From the NCBI RefSeq assembly GCF_044751345.1, contig NZ_JBIWXY010000001.1, positions 124,001 through 188,000 on the forward strand: a stretch of 64,000 nt of DNA, read 5' to 3'. The DNA is from Methylobacillus methanolivorans (GTDB taxonomy: Bacteria; Pseudomonadota; Gammaproteobacteria; Burkholderiales; Methylophilaceae). A program made the position numbers and the translations under genes. The notes beneath the pieces are model-generated. The model made no database searches. It was given only the letters and a program-made list of their open reading frames with translations, and was not told the DNA's origin. How positions within the stretch are numbered: position 1 is the first letter of the stretch; each line of letters begins with the position of its first letter. Of this stretch, positions 34,683 through 43,116 are shown one piece after another.

Positions 34683-35555
34683 TCAAATTGCAGCTTGCTT
34701 CATGGCGCTGCGTAATGTGTCATGGAATTGGGATGATAGTGGCACGAGTGGCAAGCGAATGCCACTTTGAATCAAGCCCATCTGTTGCAATACCCACTTA
34801 ACAGGGATAGGGTTGGCTTCGACAAACAGCTTTTGATGCAAGGCAAACAGCTTGGCATTAGCTTCGCGAGCGGCCTTAATGTCGCCTGTTTGTGCTGCAG
34901 CACACATGTCATGCATCAGCTTGGGGGCTGCATTTGCAGTGACGGAGATTACACCGTGTCCACCCAGTAACAGTAGCGCCAAGCTGCTGGCATCGTCGCC
35001 GCTGTAAATGGCGAAGTCAGCAGGTGTACGCAGGATCAGGTCGGTACCACGCTCAATATTGCCTGTGGCATCTTTGATGCCGACAATGTTCTTGATAGCG
35101 GCAAGGCGCAGCACGGTGTCGTTCTGCAAGTCGCAACTGGTACGGCCTGGTACGTTGTACAGTATTTGTGGGATATCGACGGCTTCGGCGATGGCACGAA
35201 AATGCTGGAAGAGGCCTTCCTGCGTAGGCTTGTTGTAATAAGGGGCAACAAGCAGGCAAGCATCTGCGCCAAGTTCTTTTGCCTTGCGGGTGAGGGCAAT
35301 CGCTTCGCTGGTCGAGTTGGCTCCTGTGCCAGCGATGACCGGAATCCGGCCTGCACTGTGCTCTACGGTGGTTTTGATCAGCAGGGCGTGTTCATCGAAG
35401 TCGACCGTGGGGGATTCGCCAGTGGTGCCCACGACTACAATGCCATCGGACTTTTGTGCGATGTGGAAATCGATAAGTGAACGTAGCGCCTGGATATCCA
35501 GGCTACCATCGTCATGCATAGGGGTGACGATGGCAACGAGACTGCCTTGCAGCAT
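34683..35555 (-). CDS. dapA: 4-hydroxy-tetrahydrodipicolinate synthase
   Basis: Condenses pyruvate with aspartate semialdehyde in lysine/diaminopimelate synthesis. The 290-residue TIM-barrel enzyme has GTTGESPTV, YNVPGRT with the catalytic Tyr, and IVGIKDATGN with the Schiff-base Lys. Full length. It is the first gene of dapA-bamC. Confidence 0.96.
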   Translation of the reverse strand: MLQGSLVAIVTPMHDDGSLDIQALRSLIDFHIAQKSDGIVVVGTTGESPTVDFDEHALLIKTTVEHSAGRIPVIAGTGANSTSEAIALTRKAKELGADACLLVAPYYNKPTQEGLFQHFRAIAEAVDIPQILYNVPGRTSCDLQNDTVLRLAAIKNIVGIKDATGNIERGTDLILRTPADFAIYSGDDASSLALLLLGGHGVISVTANAAPKLMHDMCAAAQTGDIKAAREANAKLFALHQKLFVEANPIPVKWVLQQMGLIQSGIRLPLVPLSSQFHDTLRSAMKQAAI

Positions 35556-35702
35556 GGTTATACGACCTGATAATGATTAAACCTGCTCATTTTAACTGAA
35601 ACTACGCGGATAATAATATGATTTTATGCCTGTTCATGGCTGTAAATCATTGTGAGGATTGAGGTAGCATGCCCAAGGGGTTGTGATGTAGTCGTGAGTT
35701 CT

Positions 35703-36269
35703 TTAGCTGTCGTTTGTTATGTGGGAGAGCATATCTATGATGCTGCTGACAATCAGATCGGTTCGAGCAAAACGGTGATGGCCGCCACCAGGCAAAATGA
35801 GCCGGGCTTTACCCGAGAAGTTTGTCACACTTTCCATGAAGGGAATCAGTTCATCACCCTGTTCATGCAGCACAGTCACCCTGCTGGGTTTGCCTGCAAA
35901 TCGGTATGCTGCATACTTGGCTAGGTGCTCCTGAGTGAGCCAGCCTTGCGCTTTGGTATAAAAGTTTTCCACCTTGCCGATATAGCGTTGCAGGCTGGTT
36001 TCAGGATGTATGCATGGATTAATCAGCAGGCAAGGTTGCCCATAGTGGCGGGCGAGCTGGTAAGCCCAGAAGCCACCGAGGGATGATCCTGTGAGCAAAA
36101 CGCCTTGGCCTAGTAGTGGCTGGATAATTTTCTCAAGTTGCGCGTAGGAGATATCTGGATCCCAGGTGTTGTATTCGGGGATGATGATGTGAGGGAAATG
36201 CTCTCGCAGAAGTGATGATTTCTCACTTGCCGGGCTGGAGTTGAAGCCCGGCATATAGACAATATTCAA
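35703..36269 (-). CDS. YqiA-like alpha/beta-hydrolase (esterase)
   Basis: A 188-residue single-domain hydrolase. The nucleophile elbow GSSLGG places Ser63; a late acidic residue (EQGDELIPF) and His in GGGHHRF complete a plausible triad. The start MNIVYMPGFNSSPASEKS matches the YqiA/UPF0227 pattern. It follows the HAD gene by 26 bases on the same strand and is likely co-transcribed. The substrate is not known; YqiA cleaves short acyl-CoA and palmitoyl esters in vitro. Confidence 0.85.
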   Translation of the reverse strand: MNIVYMPGFNSSPASEKSSLLREHFPHIIIPEYNTWDPDISYAQLEKIIQPLLGQGVLLTGSSLGGFWAYQLARHYGQPCLLINPCIHPETSLQRYIGKVENFYTKAQGWLTQEHLAKYAAYRFAGKPSRVTVLHEQGDELIPFMESVTNFSGKARLILPGGGHHRFARTDLIVSSIIDMLSHITNDS

Positions 36270-36295
36270 GTGCGCTCCGGTGATCGTGGTTACGG

Positions 36296-37072
36296 CTACA
36301 ATCCCAATAAGTTGGGCAGATCGGCGACAGAGTCTAGCACTATATCCGGTTGTACTGATGAGGAGGCAAAGTATTCCTCGCGGAATTTGCCTGTGCGCAC
36401 TAGCACGCCACGTATGCCCGCTTTTTGTGCGCCGCCGATATCGGAGTCAATATCGTCGCCAATGACCAGCACCTCGGAGGCTGGGAGCTTGAGGTCTGCC
36501 AAGGCGATCTGGAAGAACGCGCTTGCGGGCTTTCCGATGATCATGGCTTCTACACCAGAGGCATATTCCAGGCCATTGATGAATCCACCTATATCCATTT
36601 GCAAGCCGGTTTCCGTTTGCCAAAAGCGATTTTTGTGAATGGCGATCAGCTTTGCCCCATTTTTCAGGCAATTGAATACTTCGTTCATGATCTCGTAGGT
36701 CCAGGCGTTGCCAATATCCCCGACGACAATGTATTCAGCTTGCGTATTGGATTGACGAAAGTGCGAGAAATCCTTCTTGACGTCATCCGCTAACAAGAAG
36801 CGGCACAGTGGGTGGCCAAGTTGTTCCAGATATTTCAATGCGGCCTCGGGGGCGCTGATGATTTCCTCTTGCGCTACGTAAAACCCCATGCTCAGAATCT
36901 TCTGGTGCAGGGAGTAGCGAGACAGCGTGCTGGTGTTGGTGACAAAGCGACAGCTGATGCCACGCACTCTCAGCAAGTCTACTGTTTCTATGGCACCGGG
37001 AATGGGGCTGTTACCGGTATGCAGTACGCCATCCAGGTCGAAGAGGACGGCATTGACGGATGAAGTGTCCAT
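36296..37072 (-). CDS. HAD-superfamily IIA phosphatase (NagD/LHPP-like)
   Basis: A 258-residue phosphatase with motif I FDLDGVLHTG (Asp12, Asp14), motif II FVTNTSTLS, a C2-type cap, the Lys in IIGKPASAFF and motif III VIGDDIDSDIGGAQKAG. This subfamily removes phosphate from small molecules such as nucleotides or sugar phosphates; the true substrate cannot be told. It precedes the YqiA-like gene. Confidence 0.9.
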   Translation of the reverse strand: MDTSSVNAVLFDLDGVLHTGNSPIPGAIETVDLLRVRGISCRFVTNTSTLSRYSLHQKILSMGFYVAQEEIISAPEAALKYLEQLGHPLCRFLLADDVKKDFSHFRQSNTQAEYIVVGDIGNAWTYEIMNEVFNCLKNGAKLIAIHKNRFWQTETGLQMDIGGFINGLEYASGVEAMIIGKPASAFFQIALADLKLPASEVLVIGDDIDSDIGGAQKAGIRGVLVRTGKFREEYFASSSVQPDIVLDSVADLPNLLGL

Positions 37073-37124
37073 ATTGATAAGCTCCTTGGATGTTAGGTCA
37101 TATCAAGCAAGGCTTGTGCCGTAT

Positions 37125-37158
37125 TACAAAAACAAACGGAGGCCTAAGCCTCCGTTCA
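37125..37158 (-). terminator. Intrinsic terminator of the membrane c-haem gene
   Basis: Stem AACGGAGGC/GCCTCCGTT with loop CTAA (37135-37156), followed on the minus strand by TTTGTTTTTG. Confidence 0.85.
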
Positions 37159-37181
37159 AGTGCAATCATTTAAGGGACTGT

Positions 37182-37955
37182 CTAGCGTTTAAGATCGGCT
37201 TCCCAGGCGTTGCCATAAACTTTGCCGTTGCGCGACAGGATCACCATCTGGTACATGCTGGTAAACCACATGAAGGTAGAGGCAACGCTGTAGCCAATGC
37301 CGCCAATAATCGTGAGCCAGGCAAAGCCTGGGTTGAGCTTAGTCAGCCACCATGACAATACGTCGAGGATCAGGAACGCAAACGGGAAGGCAATGGCGAG
37401 AATTTTCAATATGCGAGGTACGTTAACAGCAAAGCTGAAAATGAACGCCATCATAAAAAAGATAAAGCAGATGCCAAACAAGTGAATGTGCGATACCCGG
37501 GTCAGGCTTTGTATCGTCGCACCTTCATTGACTGCGGAAACTTGCTTGACGCCTTCATAGGTTCTGTAGTCAGGAATGCCTGGAATCACGCTATGGCACA
37601 TCACGCAGCGTTCTGCAAAAACAGCCTTGAAGTGGTTTTCCCACTGATCTTCTGGCGCACCACTGCGAACCCACTTGATGATATCCAGACGTACTTCGGC
37701 TGGTGCATGAGGCTTCATGGAGCCATTGAGCTTGCTTTCCAGCTTGCTACCACTACGATCACCGTAATAGCTATAGACAATATCATCCTTGGACAAACCT
37801 AGCTTGCCATCAGCCATGCCGTGAGTGAGCATGATCTGCAGGCCAGCCATGCATAGGCCAACACCGATGACCAATAGGTAGCCAATGAACAGTGTTTTGA
37901 TGGAAGTGGGTAGGTTGGGTAGATTGAGCCAAGGCAGGCTGGAGGTTTCTTTCAT
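37182..37955 (-). CDS. Membrane-anchored mono-haem c-type protein of unknown function
   Basis: A 257-residue protein. TM1 at about 20-45 is followed by a periplasmic domain holding one c-haem site, CVMCH, then four further TM helices, the first of which starts with paired histidines (RVSHIHLFGICFIFFMMAF) that could bind a b-haem. The layout suggests a quinone- or cytochrome-linked membrane redox protein, yet I do not recognise a characterised family. ATG 37955 is preferred; an in-frame upstream start at 37997 has no clear site. It is monocistronic, between a terminator and another transcription unit. Confidence 0.75.
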   Translation of the reverse strand: MKETSSLPWLNLPNLPTSIKTLFIGYLLVIGVGLCMAGLQIMLTHGMADGKLGLSKDDIVYSYYGDRSGSKLESKLNGSMKPHAPAEVRLDIIKWVRSGAPEDQWENHFKAVFAERCVMCHSVIPGIPDYRTYEGVKQVSAVNEGATIQSLTRVSHIHLFGICFIFFMMAFIFSFAVNVPRILKILAIAFPFAFLILDVLSWWLTKLNPGFAWLTIIGGIGYSVASTFMWFTSMYQMVILSRNGKVYGNAWEADLKR

Positions 37956-38044
37956 GGCAGTCTCGTCTAGCGTTAAAAATACAAGCCCCGCAAGCATACC
38001 GCAATTTGCAAGATTTCACCTAGTATTGGTAGGGGTATTATCAA

Positions 38045-38073
38045 TAAAAAAGCCTTGCTGATGAGGCAAGGCC
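38045..38073 (-). terminator. Intrinsic terminator of the small membrane protein gene
   Basis: Stem GCCTTGC/GCAAGGC with a 7-base loop, followed on the minus strand by a T run (38045-38051 as A on the plus strand). Confidence 0.85.
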
Positions 38074-38097
38074 TAAGGGTTAAGCTCAATGTGCTTA

Positions 38098-38238
38098 TTA
38101 ACTAGGTGTGGAATTTTCCCGCTCCTTGCGTGCGTTGAGGATACAGAAGCCTATCCAGTAGCTGATGACGATGATTGTCAGGATGATGGTGCCAATGGAG
38201 GCAATGCCCACCCATGAGCCAAATAGTACTTTTAACAT
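38098..38238 (-). CDS. 46-residue single-span membrane protein (DUF3149-like)
   Basis: A short gene with a perfect GAGGAG seven bases before its ATG and its own terminator. The product begins MLKVLFGSWVGIASIGTI, has one TM helix (about 8-33) and a charged end (LNARKERENSTPS). It resembles the small DUF3149 family of beta/gammaproteobacteria, whose function is unknown. A 14-bp perfect inverted repeat lies 34 bases upstream of the start, so it is probably regulated by a dedicated factor. Confidence 0.8.
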   Translation of the reverse strand: MLKVLFGSWVGIASIGTIILTIIVISYWIGFCILNARKERENSTPS

Positions 38239-38271
38239 GGTGATCTCCTCTTTAATAAACGTGACTGCAAC

Positions 38272-38306
38272 TACCATTAACCATATTTTATTTATGGTTA
38301 ATGGTA
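38272..38306. promoter_or_regulatory. 14-bp perfect inverted repeat, probable operator
   Basis: TACCATTAACCATA (38272-38285), 7-base spacer, TATGGTTAATGGTA (38293-38306). No T run follows on either strand, so it is not a terminator. An additional half-site ATGGTTAA lies at 38344-38351. It sits between the divergent small membrane protein and PilZ genes. Confidence 0.6.
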
Positions 38307-38494
38307 CGCTTTTGCTGGGAAGAGTAAAGACCTTTTATTGAAAATGGTTAAAAGTTAGTATCTCTGAATTGTGAAGGTGTCTTGATTTGAGCGTGAAACA
38401 TCAGCAATAATCAAACAGGAAGTGGCAATTGCGGATGCAGGCAAGTCTATTGGCTTGTTTGATAAGACAGAATAATTTAAGAAGAAAAGCCATC

Positions 38495-39211
38495 ATGACG
38501 GATATGATTGAGAGTGCACCTGACGCTGGAAATGTGGAGTCAGAAAACATCAGTTTTGAGGAAATCAACCTGCATCCCGGCACTAGACTCCAGTTGCTGA
38601 CCCATCGTGGGCATACGCCTACTCCGCACCTTTCCACTTTTATTGGCGTGGAAAGCAATGATTACTTGTTGTTACGCTTGCCCAAGTCACAGGGAACTTA
38701 CCTGACTTTTTACGAGGGTGAGAAGATCACGGTGCGTGTTTTCTCCGGCACCATGATCAGTAGTTTTGATACAAGCGTCATTCAGACCATTTACCATCCT
38801 CTCAACTGTTTGTGCCTTTCCTTCCCTTATAGCATTCAAGTCAAGAAAATCCGCCGTGAAATGCGGATCAAGGTTGATATTGATGGCAAGCTTGGATTGG
38901 TTGATAGGAGCACAATACCAGTGAAGCTGACTAATATCAGTGCAACGGGATGTCAGATTGTGACAGAGCAGGAGGTTGGCAAGATTGACGATCAGTTGGC
39001 GTTGAATTTCAATTTGCCGCAATTAACTGAAGACGACACATCCAACATCACGCTCTTGGCCAAAGTTCGTAACATCACGAATGAGGGGGAGGGGGGGGCA
39101 CCAAGCTTCCTGGTTGGAATGGAGTTTGTTGCCGTGGCCACCAATGTACAGCTGGTTGTGCGTCATTACGTGTATGAGCGTCTGGTGGATAGGCGGCAGA
39201 ATCTTGTTTAA
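38495..39211 (+). CDS. PilZ-domain c-di-GMP receptor (YcgR-like)
   Basis: A 238-residue cytosolic protein with an N-terminal YcgR/PilZN-like domain (20-110) and a C-terminal PilZ domain whose c-di-GMP motifs are complete: RREMR (120-124) and NISATG (147-152). YcgR proteins slow the flagellar motor on binding c-di-GMP, so this may act on the motor encoded in the same window. ATG 38495 is chosen since GAAGAAAAG precedes it; the longer frame from 38429 has no good site and no conserved residues. Confidence 0.88.
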   Translation: MTDMIESAPDAGNVESENISFEEINLHPGTRLQLLTHRGHTPTPHLSTFIGVESNDYLLLRLPKSQGTYLTFYEGEKITVRVFSGTMISSFDTSVIQTIYHPLNCLCLSFPYSIQVKKIRREMRIKVDIDGKLGLVDRSTIPVKLTNISATGCQIVTEQEVGKIDDQLALNFNLPQLTEDDTSNITLLAKVRNITNEGEGGAPSFLVGMEFVAVATNVQLVVRHYVYERLVDRRQNLV

Positions 39212-39376
39212 GGATTGCTGGCAGAGGTAAGCTGCTCTGCTTTGTGGCAATGCGTGCTGGTTAGTCCAATGAACTGCAGGTTTGGCAGAGCGGAAAAGCA
39301 TGGCTGTTATTGGTGACTAAGCGAGCCTGCCTAGCTTACGGGTATAATCCCATGATCTATTCCTCTCATCCACCGC

Positions 39377-40027
39377 ATGACTGAAATTGCACTGGTCGAC
39401 CATATTGACGCTATCCTGCCACAGACACAATGTACTCAGTGTGGCTATGCTGGTTGTCGTCCTTATGCTGAGGCACTAGCGCGCGGGGATGCTGGAATTA
39501 ATCAGTGTCCACCAGGTGGTGAGTCTGGGATTCATGCATTGGCGACATTGCTCAATCAACCTTACCAGCCACTCAATCCTGCGCATGGGGCGATACGCCC
39601 CAAAATGCTGGCGCTTATTGACGAAGCGATATGTATAGGCTGCACCTTGTGTATCAAGGCTTGCCCTGTCGATGCCATTCTCGGGGCGCATAAACAGATG
39701 CATACGGTGATTACGGCTGAATGTACGGGGTGCGAGTTGTGCGTAGCACCGTGCCCGGTCGATTGCATCAGTATGCAGCCACTCACAAATCAGGAGTGGG
39801 ATTACACACAGCCGACCAGCCTTGCGCGCCAGGTAGCAGATAAGGCGCGCACCAGGTATCAGCATCGTTTGCAGCGCCTGGATAATATGCCGCTAAAACG
39901 TCCTCTGGCTGCAACTCGCATTGAGGCAGAGCAACCCTCAGTTAGCACTGTGGAAGCTAAGAAGGCAGCGCTGGCTGCTGCCATGGCGCGGGCACGTGCG
40001 CAACGTCAGGCAACAACGACATCATAA
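39377..40027 (+). CDS. Soluble RnfB/RsxB-like ferredoxin
   Basis: A 216-residue iron-sulfur protein with the RnfB 4Fe-4S domain (CTQCGYAGCRPYAEALARGD, then CPPGG) and two ferredoxin clusters (CIGCTLCIKACPVDA; CTGCELCVAPCPVDC). It lacks the N-terminal membrane anchor of RnfB and has a 60-residue Arg/Ala-rich tail. No other Rnf subunit is near. It is directly followed by nth, as rsx operons are in enterics, so it looks like a remnant or a repurposed RnfB that now carries electrons in the cytosol. A TATAAT at 39341 could serve as its -10 box. Confidence 0.9.
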   Translation: MTEIALVDHIDAILPQTQCTQCGYAGCRPYAEALARGDAGINQCPPGGESGIHALATLLNQPYQPLNPAHGAIRPKMLALIDEAICIGCTLCIKACPVDAILGAHKQMHTVITAECTGCELCVAPCPVDCISMQPLTNQEWDYTQPTSLARQVADKARTRYQHRLQRLDNMPLKRPLAATRIEAEQPSVSTVEAKKAALAAAMARARAQRQATTTS

Positions 40028-40031
40028 GAAC

Positions 40032-40691
40032 ATGAACGCAGAAAAACGCCAGGAACTGTTTCGCCGACTCAGTATTGCCATTCCCGAACCGACGACTGAG
40101 TTGGTTCATCACAGCACCTTTGAATTACTCATTGCGGTCATCCTGTCTGCTCAGGCGACGGATAAGGGCGTCAATATCGCCACTGCCAAGTTGTTCCCTG
40201 TCGCTAATACCCCACAAGCGATTCTTGATCTGGGTATTGAAGGGTTGGAAGGCTACATTAAGACCATCGGCCTGTATCGCAGCAAGGCTAAGAATGTCAT
40301 GGCGACCTGCCGTTTGCTGGTAGACCTGCATGATGGGCAGGTGCCTGATACGCGGGCAGCATTGGAAAGCCTACCGGGGGTGGGCCGCAAAACTGCCAAT
40401 GTCATTCTGAACACGGCATTTGGTCAACCTACCATTGCGGTGGATACGCATATCTTCCGCCTGGGAAACCGGATTGGCCTGGCACCTGGGAAAACGCCGC
40501 TAGAGGTGGAAAATAAGCTGATGAAAGCGGTACCGAAAGAGTATCTGCAAGATGCCCATCATTTGCTGATTTTGCATGGACGCTATGTCTGTGTCGCCCG
40601 TAAGCCTAAGTGTGGTGAGTGCGTGATCTACGATCTGTGTGAGTTCAAGGCCAAGTCTACCCCTGCTTCTGCAGCGGTGGAGGGCATGTGA
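40032..40691 (+). CDS. nth: Endonuclease III
   Basis: Bifunctional base-excision-repair glycosylase/AP lyase for oxidised pyrimidines. The 219-residue protein has the helix-hairpin-helix LPGVGRKTA with Lys120, catalytic Asp138 in VDTHIFR, and the 4Fe-4S cluster Cys187, 194, 197 and 203. It starts five bases after the RnfB-like gene; its stop overlaps the GTG of the FIST gene. Confidence 0.96.
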   Translation: MNAEKRQELFRRLSIAIPEPTTELVHHSTFELLIAVILSAQATDKGVNIATAKLFPVANTPQAILDLGIEGLEGYIKTIGLYRSKAKNVMATCRLLVDLHDGQVPDTRAALESLPGVGRKTANVILNTAFGQPTIAVDTHIFRLGNRIGLAPGKTPLEVENKLMKAVPKEYLQDAHHLLILHGRYVCVARKPKCGECVIYDLCEFKAKSTPASAAVEGM

Positions 40692-41788
40692 AGGTTGGCA
40701 CTGGGTTGGCGCAAGGCAGACATCCGACTGCCGAGCTTGCTACACAGGCCGTCAAGCAGGCATTGGATCAAGCTGGGCTGGAGATCGCCAATAGCGTACT
40801 GCTATTCCTGAGCGAAGATTTTGCCCCGGCCCCGCAGTCGGCATTACGTGCTGCTGCTGTGGCGGCAAGTACGACGCAGGTGAGTGGTTGTTCGGCACCA
40901 GGAATATTGACTCAGGACGATTGGGTGTTGGATGGGTCTGCCGCAGCAGCGCTAGTGTTGGGCGATGGCGCTGCGATTGTGCCGGCGAAAGAGCTGGATC
41001 ATCGCCAATTACTAACGCTGGCAGCTCCCAATGCATTCAACTCCACTTGGCTTGCTGCACCTGGCCAGCGTTTTGGTGGCGTAGCAGGGGATGCTACTGG
41101 CTTGGGAGCATTCTCAGTGTGGGAGAGTGGTAAGGGTGTCTTGTCCACACATTGTGATTTAAGATTGGATGGCGTTACAGGTGCTGTGGCTGTGGCCCAT
41201 GCCTTGCAACCTATTGGTGCTCCGCAACGTATTGAGCGGGTTGATCAACATGACTTGCTGGTAGTATCCGGTTTATCTGTTTTGCAGCAATCTGCATGGG
41301 CTAGCCTGGTTAATGCACTTGATCATGCTGGTATTGCGCATGATGCGGGCATCCCTTTTCATCGCGTGATGTTGATGTTGGCAGAAAGTGAGACGGCATT
41401 GGCACGAGATGAATATCAAGTGGTGGCTATCATCGGTGCGGATGCGCATGCCCAGACGGTAACGCTCGCACACGAAGTGACTCCAGGCAGTTGGTTCGCC
41501 TGGGCGATATTGGATCGTGAGGCTGCACAGCAGCGCCTGGCAGAGACGATTGTCTCGGTAGGAGGTAACTTGCATGACAAACCTGCGTTTGGATTGATGT
41601 TCTCCTGCCTGGCACGTGGGCCACATTTTTATGATGGCGTGGACGACGATATTGCATTGTTGAAGCGTTATTATCCTGGCATGCCGCTGATCGGTTTTTA
41701 TGGCAATGGGGAAATTGCCCCCACTCCTGGCGGCAATGCGTTATGGCAGCACTCTGTGGTGCTGGGACTCTTTACTGCGGAAAATTGA
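40688..41788 (+). CDS. FIST-domain protein (FIST_N/FIST_C)
   Basis: A 366-residue protein with the FIST N-terminal domain (ending around GGVAGDATGL) and FIST C-terminal domain (GLMFSCLARGPHFYDGVDDD, then GFYGNGEIAP). FIST domains are proposed sensory modules for small ligands such as amino acids. The GTG start overlaps the nth stop. It has no fused output domain, so its partner is unknown. The C-terminal Cys in FSCLARG is the conserved family residue. It is directly followed by thiD. Confidence 0.88.
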   Translation: MKVGTGLAQGRHPTAELATQAVKQALDQAGLEIANSVLLFLSEDFAPAPQSALRAAAVAASTTQVSGCSAPGILTQDDWVLDGSAAAALVLGDGAAIVPAKELDHRQLLTLAAPNAFNSTWLAAPGQRFGGVAGDATGLGAFSVWESGKGVLSTHCDLRLDGVTGAVAVAHALQPIGAPQRIERVDQHDLLVVSGLSVLQQSAWASLVNALDHAGIAHDAGIPFHRVMLMLAESETALARDEYQVVAIIGADAHAQTVTLAHEVTPGSWFAWAILDREAAQQRLAETIVSVGGNLHDKPAFGLMFSCLARGPHFYDGVDDDIALLKRYYPGMPLIGFYGNGEIAPTPGGNALWQHSVVLGLFTAEN

Positions 41789-42661
41789 ATGATGAATACC
41801 CCATTAATGAATGCCACGACAAGTCACCGCTATCCCCGTGTGCTGTCTATCGCCGGGTCTGATAGCAGTGGCGGTGCTGGCATTCAGGCTGATCTCAAGA
41901 CCTTTTCAGCGCTAGGGTGCTATGGTATGACGGCGATTACAGCCCTGACTGCACAAAACACCCAGGGTGTGCGTGCTATCCATAGCGTGCCAGCTGAGAT
42001 GTTGCGCGACCAGATCGATGCCGTGGTTGAAGATATCGGTGTGGATGCGGTCAAGATTGGCATGCTGCATTCCCCTGAGGTCGTGATGACCGTGGCTGAG
42101 GCCTTGGATGCACATGGCCTCAAGCAAGTGGTGCTGGATCCGGTCATGGTAGCGGCAAATGGTGCCAAGTTGATTTCTGACGAAGCGATTGCCTTACTGG
42201 TACGTGAGCTGTTTCCGCGAGCGCTGGTAGTGACGCCCAACCTTGATGAAGCAGCATTGCTGTTGGAGCGCTCGCTGACAGCGACCGATGAACTGGAGCA
42301 GGCGGCTCATGAACTGCTGGGCCAGGGTGCGCGTGCTGTGCTACTCAAAGGTGGTCATCTCCCCGGGCACGATGTGCTGGATATCCTGGTGCAGGCAAAT
42401 AGCGCAGGGCAAATTACCGAATTACATAAGCTACATTCTTTGCGTATTTCCACCCACAACTTGCATGGTACTGGCTGTACCTTATCGTCTGCCATTGCTG
42501 CCTATCTTGCACTTGGCTTCAATGTGCCAGATGCAGTACAGGCGGCACGCATTTATGTGCGCTCTGCCTTGTATGCGGGGTCTAACGTCAGGATGGGCGA
42601 AGGGGTTGGCCCGCTGAATCACGGCTTTGCGCCTCAGGCGATGAAAGTGTGGGAAGCCTGA
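41789..42661 (+). CDS. thiD: Hydroxymethylpyrimidine/phosphomethylpyrimidine kinase
   Basis: Makes HMP-PP for thiamin synthesis. The 290-residue ribokinase-fold enzyme has SIAGSDSSGGAGIQADLKTF near the N-terminus, KIGMLHS, DPVMVAANG and the late LHGTGCTLSSAIAAYLA anion hole. The FIST and thiD genes abut and thiD overlaps the DUF1841 gene, so nth-FIST-thiD-DUF1841 is one unit. No TPP riboswitch precedes it, unlike the receptor at 1158-3350. Confidence 0.95.
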   Translation: MMNTPLMNATTSHRYPRVLSIAGSDSSGGAGIQADLKTFSALGCYGMTAITALTAQNTQGVRAIHSVPAEMLRDQIDAVVEDIGVDAVKIGMLHSPEVVMTVAEALDAHGLKQVVLDPVMVAANGAKLISDEAIALLVRELFPRALVVTPNLDEAALLLERSLTATDELEQAAHELLGQGARAVLLKGGHLPGHDVLDILVQANSAGQITELHKLHSLRISTHNLHGTGCTLSSAIAAYLALGFNVPDAVQAARIYVRSALYAGSNVRMGEGVGPLNHGFAPQAMKVWEA

Positions 42662-43098
42662 TGGCCTTGTTTAACCCCAGCCGTGATCAGGTGCGGCAAT
42701 TCTTTTTTGATGCCTGGGCCAAGCTCCAGCAACAACAAGCCTTGAGCGAGATTGAGGCGATGGCGGTCGATGTGATGCAGGCTCATCCTGAATATCACCA
42801 TGTATTGAATGCACCAGAGCGTTACCGTGATCAGTCTTATTTCCCAGAGATGGGTGAGACCAACCCCTTCTTGCACATGAGCTTGCATCTTTCCGTTTTG
42901 GAGCAGGTGTCTATCGATCAACCACCTGGTATCAAGGCTGCTTATCACAGCCTGTGGCGCCAGCATGGCGATGCAGTGGAGGCGCAACATGTACTCATGG
43001 AGTGCTTGGCTGAGGCTATCTGGCAGGCGCAACGCGGTGGTGCTGGCCTGGATGCACAAGCATATATTGATTCCATACAGGCTAAGGCAAGAGATTAG
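42661..43098 (+). CDS. DUF1841 family protein
   Basis: A 145-residue cytosolic, mostly helical protein of the betaproteobacterial DUF1841 family (MALFNPSRDQVRQFFFDAW; ETNPFLHMSLHLSVLEQVSI). Conserved His residues (HPEYH, HMSLHLS) hint at a metal site, but the function is unknown. ATG overlaps the thiD stop (TGATGG). Confidence 0.88.
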   Translation: MALFNPSRDQVRQFFFDAWAKLQQQQALSEIEAMAVDVMQAHPEYHHVLNAPERYRDQSYFPEMGETNPFLHMSLHLSVLEQVSIDQPPGIKAAYHSLWRQHGDAVEAQHVLMECLAEAIWQAQRGGAGLDAQAYIDSIQAKARD

Positions 43099-43116
43099 CC
43101 GCCAGGCTGTGATGTG

